A stretch of 64,000 nucleotides of DNA from positions 372,001-436,000 of the forward strand of contig JBGAJM010000001.1 of the NCBI GenBank assembly GCA_044224925.1. The letters run 5' to 3'. The notes beneath the pieces were generated by a model, which was not told the origin of the DNA, made no database searches, and saw only the letters and a program-made list of their open reading frames with translations. Below, piece after piece: positions 45,114 to 52,171 of this stretch. A program made the position numbers and the translations under genes. The stretch comes from Kapaibacterium sp044224925 (GTDB lineage Bacteria; Bacteroidota; Ignavibacteria; Kapaibacteriales; Kapaibacteriaceae). Numbering within the stretch: the first letter of the stretch is position 1; each line of letters starts with the position of its first letter.

Positions 45114-45174
45114 TAGGCATTTCGCTGATTGTGTTTCAGTGGTTTGAGCGCCATCACAAGAACGTGTACTTGCA

Positions 45175-45199
45175 AACGAAATAAAGACTATATTTCGTT
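45175..45199 (+). promoter_or_regulatory. Antitoxin operator/promoter palindrome
   Basis: A perfect 9-bp inverted repeat, AACGAAATA at 45175-45183 and TATTTCGTT at 45191-45199, with a 7-base spacer, immediately before the ATG. It includes a -7-like box TATATTTC at 45189-45196, so antitoxin binding would mask the promoter. Autoregulation by the toxin-antitoxin complex is expected for this family. Confidence 0.7.
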
Positions 45200-45478
45200 A
45201 TGAAACTCTCCGAAAACATCAAGCCCATCAGCTATTTCAAGGCGCATGCCGCCGAAGTGCTGGATGCCCTTCACGAAAATCAAGAGCCGTATGTGCTCAC
45301 CGTGAACGGGGAAGCAAAAGCGGTCTTGCTCGATGTGCGCGCATATGAGCAGATGCAGGAAACAATGGCAATGCTGGTTCTGGTTGCGCACGGTGAGCGA
45401 GAGATCGCCGAGGGGAAGGTAATGTCCGTCGAACGTGCATTTCAAAAAGTGCGGTCTTCAATGTCAAGAACGAAATGA
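45200..45478 (+). CDS. Phd/YefM-family antitoxin
   Basis: A 92-residue protein with the Phd/YefM pattern: a DNA-binding N-terminus (MKLSENIKPISYFKAHAAEVLDAL), the strand turn YVLTVNGEAKAVLLDVRAYEQM, and a charged C-terminal tail that would wrap the toxin. It overlaps the toxin start by ATGA. The palindrome just upstream is its likely operator. Confidence 0.88.
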   Translation: MKLSENIKPISYFKAHAAEVLDALHENQEPYVLTVNGEAKAVLLDVRAYEQMQETMAMLVLVAHGEREIAEGKVMSVERAFQKVRSSMSRTK

Positions 45479-45801
45479 CATTCCAGATCGAAGTTTCAGA
45501 GCTTGCGGTGCGCGACCTTGAAGAGCTCGCTCAGTATGTGACGGTGACAGATTCACCTACTACTGCAGATCGGCTCGTCAACTCACTTGAGAAGAAGATC
45601 CTCTCGTTGCAGACTCAGCCTTGGCGAGGAAGTGTGCCATTCGAGCTGTCTGAGATGCCGAGCAGATCGATCCGACAAGTGTATGTCGGACCGTATCGCA
45701 TTGTCTATCATGTTCAAGACAAGAAGGTCACTGTATTCCTTGTCGCCGACGGCCGTCGTCGGCTCGACGTGCTCATCCGCAGCCGTATCTTTGCGAGATG
45801 A
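45475..45801 (+). CDS. RelE/ParE-family toxin
   Basis: A 108-residue toxin: VRDLEELAQYVTVTDSPTTADRLVNSLEKKI, then the strands RSIRQVYVGPYRIVYHVQDKKVTVFLVADGRR. The conserved 'R.I....YRI.Y......V.V....'-type core is intact; the C-terminal Arg/Arg-Leu segment matches the group. It would cleave ribosome-bound mRNA (RelE) or poison gyrase (ParE); sequence alone does not decide. It overlaps both neighbours by four bases. Confidence 0.88.
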   Translation: MTFQIEVSELAVRDLEELAQYVTVTDSPTTADRLVNSLEKKILSLQTQPWRGSVPFELSEMPSRSIRQVYVGPYRIVYHVQDKKVTVFLVADGRRRLDVLIRSRIFAR

Positions 45802-46673
45802 ACATTGGACCCTATACACTCGACATTCTGGAGTCCGGACATTTCGGACTCGATGGCGGCGCCATGTTCGGCGTTGTCCCGAAAACGTTGTGGGAGCGTG
45901 CCTATGCACCGGCCGATGCCCTGAACCGCATTCCGATGATGGCGCGATGTCTGCTGTTGCGGAGTGCGGAGCGGACGATCTTGGTCGACACGGGCAACAC
46001 ACCACTCATGCCCGAGAAGCTGCAGAAGATCTACGGCATGGACTTTTCACGCGTGACGTTGCAGGCGTCGATGGCGCGCTTGGGCGTCACCCCCGAAGAC
46101 GTGACGGATGTGGTGCTCACGCACCTGCACTTCGACCACACGGGCGGAAGCGTGCAACGCGTTGATGAGACCTACATGCCCGCTTTCACGAACGCGCGGT
46201 ACTATGTGCAGGCCGAACACTGGAACTGGGCATTGCATCCCACCGAGAAAGATCGCGCATCGTTCATGACGGAGTTCTTCCTACCGTTGCAAGAGCACGG
46301 CGTGTTGCAATTGCTCGACGGTCCGGGCGAAGTGCTGCCGCAAGTGCACGTCGAATTGCACTATGGCCACACCAAGGCCATGCAGAGCGTCCGCATCTCG
46401 GATGGCTCGCAGACGGTGTTCTTTCCGGCCGATGTGATGCCAACGGGTGGACATATTGCCGTGCCCTATGTGATGGGGTACGACAACTTCCCGCTCACAT
46501 CCATTCAGGAGAAGAAGCTCCTGTTGCCACGCATCGTGGACGAAGAGTGGCTCGTTGTGTTCGAGCACGACGCGCTCCGTCAGGCAGCACGCATCGTGAT
46601 GGGACAGAAGGGACCGCAGTTGAGCGATGAGCAGACGATCACACCGTTCGGTGCGCCGGAGATCGCCTTGTGA
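45798..46673 (+). CDS. MBL-fold metallo-hydrolase, lactonase-like
   Basis: A 291-residue metallo-beta-lactamase-fold enzyme. The metal site is H109-L-H111-F-D113-H114 (THLHFDHTGG), with later ligands in HYGHTKAM (His), FFPADVMPT (Asp) and VFEHD (His). The length and motif fit the N-acyl homoserine lactonase/MBL hydrolase group; the substrate is unknown. Its ATG overlaps the toxin stop (ATGA), so it is translated from the toxin-antitoxin transcript. Its stop overlaps the Rieske start by one base (TGATG). Confidence 0.88.
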   Translation: MNIGPYTLDILESGHFGLDGGAMFGVVPKTLWERAYAPADALNRIPMMARCLLLRSAERTILVDTGNTPLMPEKLQKIYGMDFSRVTLQASMARLGVTPEDVTDVVLTHLHFDHTGGSVQRVDETYMPAFTNARYYVQAEHWNWALHPTEKDRASFMTEFFLPLQEHGVLQLLDGPGEVLPQVHVELHYGHTKAMQSVRISDGSQTVFFPADVMPTGGHIAVPYVMGYDNFPLTSIQEKKLLLPRIVDEEWLVVFEHDALRQAARIVMGQKGPQLSDEQTITPFGAPEIAL

Positions 46674-47080
46674 TGATGCCAATGGGGGAACGACGGAAAC
46701 GCACGATCGACGGACACGTCTACGTGCAGATCTGCAAGAGCACCGATGTGGCCGAAGGCAAGGGCTTTGTGGTGGACTATGATCTCGATCACGAGATCGC
46801 ACTCTTCCGCATCAAAGGTGCACTACGCGCCGTGAGCAATAGCTGTCCGCATAAACGCGCATCGATGATCGCCCAAGGACATGTGGAGCACGACACCGTG
46901 CGATGTCCGATGCATGGGTGGACGTTTCGCTTGAGTGACGGATGTTTCGTGGGGATCTTCGGTCAACACGCTCCGTCCGTCTCCGGACGACAACGCCTCG
47001 ACGTCTACACCGTGGTCGAAGACGACGATGCTATCTGGCTTCGTGAGCCTGAAGAACGCGTCGTATCGTGGATGGTGTGA
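46673..47080 (+). CDS. Rieske [2Fe-2S] ferredoxin
   Basis: A 135-residue Rieske protein. The cluster ligands are Cys58-Pro-His60 and Cys78-Pro-Met-His81 (RCPMHGWTF). The rest is the compact Rieske barrel (IALFRIKGALRAVSNSCPH ... FRLSDGCFVGIFG ... LDVYTVVEDDDAIWL). It is a small electron carrier, of the sort that serves oxygenases; no oxygenase is nearby. Coupled by a one-base overlap with the MBL-fold gene (alternative starts GTG 46670 and ATG 46676). The 3' end overlaps the convergent sixA gene by 50 bases. Confidence 0.87.
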   Translation: MMPMGERRKRTIDGHVYVQICKSTDVAEGKGFVVDYDLDHEIALFRIKGALRAVSNSCPHKRASMIAQGHVEHDTVRCPMHGWTFRLSDGCFVGIFGQHAPSVSGRQRLDVYTVVEDDDAIWLREPEERVVSWMV

Positions 47081-47546
47081 GAAAGGCGGAGATGCTTCCT
47101 CGCAGACGGGCGACGTTCTCCAGATCGATCACCGCAAAGGCACCGGGCTTGAAGAGGAACGACGTGGTCGACGCCGTGATGATTTCGACCATCTCCGCTA
47201 CTTGCGGCATGTGCGATACAATGATGGTCGGTTGATCCAGATATCCCCGCAGGGCATCGATCATGGGATCGATGGGCGCATCGGAATTGAAGGTCTTGTC
47301 AACGATGAGCTCCGACGACTTTCGATGCCACGTCTTCAACATCGTCTCTGCTGTCTGTCGCGCCCGCACATACTCGGAACTCACCACACGGATCGACGCA
47401 TCGAACATGCGCTCCAGGGCCTTTGCACAGACAATGGTGTTCTCGAACCCGTGCGGGAGCAGGGGACGGTCGCGGTCGTGACCGGAAGGTGAGGATGGAT
47501 CCGCCTTGCCATGCCGCATGATGACGAGCGTTGCGGCAGCGCTCAT
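47031..47546 (-). CDS. sixA: SixA-type phosphohistidine phosphatase
   Basis: A 171-residue histidine phosphatase. The catalytic motif is RHGKA at 11-15 (VIMRHGKADPSSP), with the second His in IIVSHMPQVAEM and Arg in SEYVRARQTAETM. The size is that of SixA, which dephosphorylates HPt domains. It could modulate phosphorelay signalling. It overlaps the stop of the upstream PASTA gene by four bases (ATGA). Confidence 0.86.
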   Translation of the reverse strand: MSAAATLVIMRHGKADPSSPSGHDRDRPLLPHGFENTIVCAKALERMFDASIRVVSSEYVRARQTAETMLKTWHRKSSELIVDKTFNSDAPIDPMIDALRGYLDQPTIIVSHMPQVAEMVEIITASTTSFLFKPGAFAVIDLENVARLRGSISAFLTPSTIRRVLQAHEAR

Positions 47547-48277
47547 TTCACCACGCGCACAACGATGAAGGCGCCTTTGCCTACGACACTGTCAGCGGGT
47601 GGGAACGTGCCCAATACCGTATTGGCATCGAAGGCGCCACTGCTTTCATAGCGCACTTCGCCAACTCGCAGTCCAAGTCCAACGATGCGCGCTTGCGCCT
47701 CTTCGAAGGAGAAGCCCACCACGTCGGGCACGCGCAGACCACCCGGTCCTTGACTGATGACCACGTCGGTGTTGGATCCGTAGGGAACGTCCTTGCCGGC
47801 AGGGACGGACTGAAAGAGAATGCGGTTCGCAGGAATACTGTCGTGATTCTCATAGGCCACATCGCCCACACTCAGACCTGACCGCATGAGCATCAGGCGC
47901 GCATCGCGCAGCGACATGTTCGTGAGGGATGGCATGCGGACGGTTTCATAGCCCTTCGAGATGGTCAGGTAGACGTTGCGACCTTCCTTCACATCGGAGT
48001 TCGGAGCGGGGAGCTGACTCATCACGATGCCCTTTTCCACCTTGGCACTGAACTGCTCCTTGGGCTCTTGCACCACCAGGCCGGCCTGCTCCAGGATCAG
48101 GCGCGCCTCGTTCACATCCTTGCCGATCACGTTCGGCACAGCGGCCACTGAACGCGTGGAGGTGAACCAGGGGAGGACGATCTGGTCCACGATGATGCCG
48201 AACGCCACGAGGCCTGCGATCACCAACATGATGATCACACCAGACTGCCGCCACGACATGTTCGGATTCAGACGCAT
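47543..48277 (-). CDS. PASTA-domain membrane protein
   Basis: A 244-residue protein: a short cytosolic N-terminus, one transmembrane helix (GVIIMLVIAGLVAFGIIVD) and three PASTA domains (about 46-113, 114-182 and 183-242; e.g. VPNVIGKDVNEARLILEQAGL, MPSLTNMSLRDARLMLMRSGL, VPDVVGFSFEEAQARIVGLGL). The PASTA part would bind peptidoglycan or muropeptides outside the cell. No kinase or transpeptidase domain is attached, so it is a free-standing sensor or scaffold. It overlaps sixA by ATGA, suggesting linked function. Confidence 0.9.
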   Translation of the reverse strand: MRLNPNMSWRQSGVIIMLVIAGLVAFGIIVDQIVLPWFTSTRSVAAVPNVIGKDVNEARLILEQAGLVVQEPKEQFSAKVEKGIVMSQLPAPNSDVKEGRNVYLTISKGYETVRMPSLTNMSLRDARLMLMRSGLSVGDVAYENHDSIPANRILFQSVPAGKDVPYGSNTDVVISQGPGGLRVPDVVGFSFEEAQARIVGLGLRVGEVRYESSGAFDANTVLGTFPPADSVVGKGAFIVVRVVK

Positions 48278-48281
48278 TTGG

Positions 48282-48325
48282 CAAAGATAGACCGAAGAGT
48301 CGAATGCGAAAACACCGTAGCTTTG
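48282..48325. promoter_or_regulatory. Divergent leaderless-type promoters
   Basis: On the minus strand TATCTTTG (48289-48282) ends four bases before the PASTA-gene ATG at 48277. On the plus strand TAGCTTTG (48318-48325) ends five bases before the nrnA ATG at 48331. Both are exact TAnnTTTG boxes. The plus-strand box falls within the extra codons an ATG at 48304 would give, which argues for 48331 as the true nrnA start. Confidence 0.65.
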
Positions 48326-48330
48326 AGACC

Positions 48331-49317
48331 ATGACCATTCGATCTGTTCTCGACTCGACGCAGCACTGCGTGATCACCACGCATATCAACCCCGACGGCG
48401 ATGCCATCGGCTCTGCCGCCGCCCTCTGGGGCGCCCTCACCGAACGAGGCATCCATGCCACCGTTCTCCTTCCCGGCCCCATGCCCGAGAATCTGCAGTG
48501 GATCCCCGGGGCCGACCGGATGGAGGTCTACCACCCGTCAACGCTGGGGCACGATCGACTCCTGGCCCAGGCCGATACCATCTTCGTGCTCGACCTGAAC
48601 ACGCTGAAACGACTGGACCTGTTGGGCGAGGCCATTGCCAAGGCGGCAGGGCGGAAGGTGATGATCGACCATCATATCAAACCCGACGACTTTGCCGAGG
48701 TGATGCTGAGCGACGTCGAGGCCCCGTCGACCTGTTCGATGCTGTATGAGGTCCTTGCCGATTGGGCCGGTGATGCCGTGCCCCGGTTCTCCACGTCCGT
48801 GGCCCAGGCGCTCTACGTGGGCATCATGACGGACACGGGCAACTTCCGCTTTCCACGCACCGATGCCCGCGTCCACCTGGCCGTGGCCGAACTGCTGGAC
48901 TGCGGCGCCGATAACGTGAAGGCCTACGAGCTCATTTATAACACGAGCACTTTTGGTCGGCTGCGCCTCTTGGGCAATGCCCTTGCCTCCCTCACCTCCC
49001 ATTGCAATGGGAAGCTGTGCGTGATGGCGCTGACGATGGACGAGATCCGTGCCCAAGGCTGTACCATGGACGATACCGAGGGCTTCGTCCACCACACCCT
49101 GAGTGTGGATGGGGTGGAAATGGGTCTGCTCGCCATTCAGCTCGAGGACACGGTGAAGCTGAGTTTTCGTAGCAAGGGAACGACGTATGTGCGAGACCTG
49201 GCAGCGGTTTACGGTGGGGGCGGGCACATCTATGCCGCCGGCGCACGCGTCCGCGACGGAGTATTGGCCACGGTGGTGGCCGACGTGATCCGACGTGCCG
49301 AGGAGTTGTTCGCCTAG
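48331..49317 (+). CDS. nrnA: DHH/DHHA1 phosphoesterase (NrnA: nanoRNase / pAp phosphatase)
   Basis: A 328-residue DHH-family enzyme. Metal ligands are in HINPDGDAIG (Asp22, Asp24) and MIDHHIKPDD (Asp113, His114, His115); the DHHA1 domain has the GGGGH motif at 295-299 (GGGGHIYAAGARV). NrnA-type enzymes degrade 2-5-base RNA fragments and 3'-phosphoadenosine 5'-phosphate in the cytosol. The start 48331 is set by a -7 box just upstream. It overlaps the stop of the convergent lysine transaminase by four bases. Confidence 0.92.
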   Translation: MTIRSVLDSTQHCVITTHINPDGDAIGSAAALWGALTERGIHATVLLPGPMPENLQWIPGADRMEVYHPSTLGHDRLLAQADTIFVLDLNTLKRLDLLGEAIAKAAGRKVMIDHHIKPDDFAEVMLSDVEAPSTCSMLYEVLADWAGDAVPRFSTSVAQALYVGIMTDTGNFRFPRTDARVHLAVAELLDCGADNVKAYELIYNTSTFGRLRLLGNALASLTSHCNGKLCVMALTMDEIRAQGCTMDDTEGFVHHTLSVDGVEMGLLAIQLEDTVKLSFRSKGTTYVRDLAAVYGGGGHIYAAGARVRDGVLATVVADVIRRAEELFA

Positions 49318-50645
49318 ATCGAATTCAGGACGGTGCCGATGATGTCGATGCCGGCATCGATCTCCGACGTCGATACATTCAGTGGCGGACGGAAGCGCAC
49401 GGCGGTGGCGCCGCAGCCGACCATGAGCAGACCCTCGTCATAGGCCTTGGCAAGGAAGTGCGTGCGGTGTTCCTTCGAGGGAAGATCGAAAGCGCAGAAC
49501 AGACCCATGCCGCGTGGATTCGAGACCTGGTGCGGTCGTTCGGCCGCAAGGCGTTGCAGATGTGCCTGCAGATGCGCGCCAACGACGGCAGCATTTTGGA
49601 CGAGCTTCTCCTCGTCGATGATCTCCAGGTAGCGCGTGGAGCGGACCATATCGACAAGATTCCCACCCCACGTGGAGTTGATGCGCGAGCTCGTATGGAA
49701 GACGTTCTCGGGAACATCGTCCACCCGTGCGCTCACAAGGATGCCGCATGTCTGCATCTTCTTACCGAACGTCATGATGTCGGGATTCACGCCCAGACCC
49801 TCGTGGGCCCACATCGATCCCGTGATACCCACGCCCGTTTGCACTTCGTCGAAGATCAGCAGGGCCTCGTTCTCATCGGCCAGCGTGCGCAGGGCACGCA
49901 GGAATTCCGGTCGGAAATGATTGTCGCCACCCTCGCCCTGGATCGGCTCGAGAATGATGCAGGCGATATCGTCGCGGTTCTCCTGGAAGGCCATCTTGAT
50001 CTGGTTGATGGCCAGATGTTCGCGTTGCATCACGTCGTCCAGTACGGCGTCCGTGACCGGGAAGCGGAGATACGGCGAGGAGATGCGTGGCCATTTGAAC
50101 TGCGGGAAGAGGGCCGTTTTCGAGGGATCGGTGTTCGTGAGCGACATGGCATAGCCGCTACGACCGTGGAAGGCATGGTCGAAATGGATCACCTGGTGAC
50201 CTTTTTCCGAGCGATATCCCTTGCGGAAGTTGTGACGGACCTTCCAATCGAAGGCCACCTTCAAGGCATTCTCCACGGCCAGCGTCCCGCCGTCGATGAA
50301 GAACGAGTACTTGAAATGCGCCGGCACACCAAGCGCAAAGAACGTTTTCACGAACGTGGCCTGTTCGGCCGTGTAGATATCCGAGTTGGAAGGCTTGTTC
50401 AAGGCGGCATGGCCCAGATAGCGGACGAAGTCGTCGTCGACCATCTTCGGGTGGTTCATGCCAATGGGCATGGAAGCGATGCAGGTGAAGAAATCGAGGT
50501 ATTCCTTGCCCGAGCGAGCCTCGACGAAATAGGTGCCGTGCGAGCGAGAAAGGTCGATCACGTGGTCGAAACCATCAACAAGTTGGTGTTTTCGAAGCTC
50601 TTCGTGGACGTGATCGGGCGAGACGTGGAAGCGTGGTGTATACAT
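49314..50645 (-). CDS. lat: L-lysine 6-transaminase
   Basis: A 443-residue class III aminotransferase of the L-lysine epsilon-transaminase type: LSRSHGTYFVEARSGKEYLDFF, FIDGGTLAVENALKVAFDWK, LIFDEVQTGVGITGSMW, and the PLP lysine in DIMTFGKKMQTCG. The GGTLAVENALK form is characteristic of this enzyme, which yields alpha-aminoadipate semialdehyde for lysine breakdown or as a precursor. No other lysine-catabolic genes are adjacent. The start 50645 is supported by a TAAATTTG box six bases upstream; an ATG at 50717 is rejected. Confidence 0.92.
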   Translation of the reverse strand: MYTPRFHVSPDHVHEELRKHQLVDGFDHVIDLSRSHGTYFVEARSGKEYLDFFTCIASMPIGMNHPKMVDDDFVRYLGHAALNKPSNSDIYTAEQATFVKTFFALGVPAHFKYSFFIDGGTLAVENALKVAFDWKVRHNFRKGYRSEKGHQVIHFDHAFHGRSGYAMSLTNTDPSKTALFPQFKWPRISSPYLRFPVTDAVLDDVMQREHLAINQIKMAFQENRDDIACIILEPIQGEGGDNHFRPEFLRALRTLADENEALLIFDEVQTGVGITGSMWAHEGLGVNPDIMTFGKKMQTCGILVSARVDDVPENVFHTSSRINSTWGGNLVDMVRSTRYLEIIDEEKLVQNAAVVGAHLQAHLQRLAAERPHQVSNPRGMGLFCAFDLPSKEHRTHFLAKAYDEGLLMVGCGATAVRFRPPLNVSTSEIDAGIDIIGTVLNSI

Positions 50646-50652
50646 GGTCCAC

Positions 50653-50660
50653 AAATTTAG
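50653..50660 (-). promoter_or_regulatory. -7 promoter box of the lysine transaminase gene
   Basis: TAAATTTG on the minus strand, an exact TAnnTTTG box, followed by TGGACC and the ATG. No -33 TTG at the usual distance was seen. Confidence 0.65.
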
Positions 50661-50752
50661 GTCCACAATACCTTTTTCTGCTCCACCGTCCTTTTTTATA
50701 TTGGACCATTGCAGCATAAAGAATCATTTATCCAATCGGACAGGAGAGGCAG

Positions 50753-52099
50753 ATGTCGAACCAAGCGAACGGACACCAACATAAGCCCGGAATACAGGTC
50801 ACCTTGCTATTCCTCGTACTGGTGGTGGCGTTTTCCTACGGCGTGTATTCATTCGTGCTCCCACGAGCAGTTCAGGGCGCGGTGCTCTCGCTGTTCGCCC
50901 CGCACGATGAGAAACTCCGTGAGAACTTCAAGGAAGTGCAACCGCACACCTTTGCTGTGGTCACGGACAAGTTCACAGGAGCTCTCCCGAACGACGCAAA
51001 GCTCAAGATGTACATCAAGACCGATTACATCTTTGATTTCTCCAACAAGCATCGTTCTGAGAAGGACGACGGTTTCACCAAGGGTGCAGCCGAGTGGGTG
51101 GTAAAGGCGAACGGAGAAGGCGGACTCGGTGAGTCGGCCATCATCCTCGAACCACCGATCGGTTTCTCGGTATTGGCCATCGCCGTCGGATTCACCTTGG
51201 CCATTTTCGTGTCGTTCTTCCTCCCATCGAACCTGGGCTATATGGCCAGCAAGGTGGAGCGTGAGATCTGGCATACGAAGGCGAAGATCCGTTTGCAGAC
51301 AGGATTCAGCGACGAGATCGTGGACCTGCTGACCATGCCGGATACGCAGTTGGCCGGACTTGAAGCGCACCAAGTGCGTTCGTCGTTCAAGCTGGTCTGG
51401 GCACGTACGGCCACGGATGATGAAGATGTGGCCCAACAGCACGGCAAGCGCATCCTTCGCTTTGAAGAGGTGTTCACACCGGACATTGACATTGTGCTCT
51501 TCCGCAACGAAGTGCTCGCCCTTCGTATCAAGGAATTCTTCTCCGACTTCGTGATGAAGGAGATCGATGATACGCGCGGCGGTATCATGTGGAGCCACAA
51601 CCGCACCAAGCTCTTGGATGGTCTGCGCCTCTACATGTCGCACCACTTCACCGAAAAGTACTCGAACAACGTTACAGGGATGGCCTACTTCGGTGCCGCT
51701 ATCCTTATCGTGATCATCGGTGTTCGCGGTCTGAAGTTCATTCCGCCAACACGTCCGTCGCTCATCCTTGCCTCCATCTCCCTTGAAGGAACGATGCTTG
51801 CCCTTCTCGCTTTCGGTCTGATCTACACCGAAGAAGAAGAGCGGATGGACAAGATGATGAAGAAGATGGAAGACGCCAACAAGGGTCAGCTCGACACCAT
51901 GAAGGACGTCAGCCAGGACATGCACGCTCTTGCCGATGCCCTCGTTGGCGAGACCTCCGAGATCATCAAGCGCAAGGTGGAAGAGGCGATCTCCGAAGCC
52001 CTGTCGAGCGACGACAACGTCAAGAAGGTTGTCTCCGACAAGGTGGCCGAAAAGATCATCATCGCCATGCAGCAGTCGTTTGGCAAGTCGAACCAGTAA
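50753..52099 (+). CDS. Four-helix membrane protein with C-terminal coiled coil, unknown function
   Basis: A 448-residue protein that I do not recognise. Hydrophobic helices lie at about 15-35 (VTLLFLVLVVAFSYGVYSFVL), 130-155 (IGFSVLAIAVGFTLAIFVSFFLP), 305-325 (MAYFGAAILIVIIGVRGL) and 335-358 (LILASISLEGTMLALLAFGLIY). The loop between helices 2 and 3 is a large soluble domain. From 360 on there is a charged helical tail (EEEERMDKMMKKMEDANKG ...), probably a coiled coil. AGGAGAGG lies just upstream. It ends in a strong terminator before the PorU-like gene. A structural role or stator-like complex is imaginable, but there is no direct evidence. Confidence 0.75.
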   Translation: MSNQANGHQHKPGIQVTLLFLVLVVAFSYGVYSFVLPRAVQGAVLSLFAPHDEKLRENFKEVQPHTFAVVTDKFTGALPNDAKLKMYIKTDYIFDFSNKHRSEKDDGFTKGAAEWVVKANGEGGLGESAIILEPPIGFSVLAIAVGFTLAIFVSFFLPSNLGYMASKVEREIWHTKAKIRLQTGFSDEIVDLLTMPDTQLAGLEAHQVRSSFKLVWARTATDDEDVAQQHGKRILRFEEVFTPDIDIVLFRNEVLALRIKEFFSDFVMKEIDDTRGGIMWSHNRTKLLDGLRLYMSHHFTEKYSNNVTGMAYFGAAILIVIIGVRGLKFIPPTRPSLILASISLEGTMLALLAFGLIYTEEEERMDKMMKKMEDANKGQLDTMKDVSQDMHALADALVGETSEIIKRKVEEAISEALSSDDNVKKVVSDKVAEKIIIAMQQSFGKSNQ

Positions 52100-52123
52100 C
52101 GACACGTCAATAGAACAGTCATT

Positions 52124-52161
52124 ACGCCGTGGTACCTCTCGTATCACGGCGTTTTTATTTT
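52124..52161 (+). terminator. Rho-independent terminator
   Basis: A 12-bp stem with one G-T pair (ACGCCGTGGTAC at 52124-52135 with GTATCACGGCGT at 52141-52152) and a 5-base loop, followed by TTTTATTTT. It ends the coiled-coil membrane gene and lies 11 bases before the next ATG. Confidence 0.9.
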
Positions 52162-52171
52162 CGGATCGCAC

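Noticed and set aside
45475..45801. Reading the toxin as part of a larger abortive-infection system with the MBL gene
   Set aside because: The MBL enzyme has a normal lactonase-like metal site and no link to known defence modules; coupling alone is not enough to claim a defence system.
49458..50660. A 400-codon open frame on the plus strand
   Set aside because: It is antisense to lysine 6-transaminase, which has full motif support.
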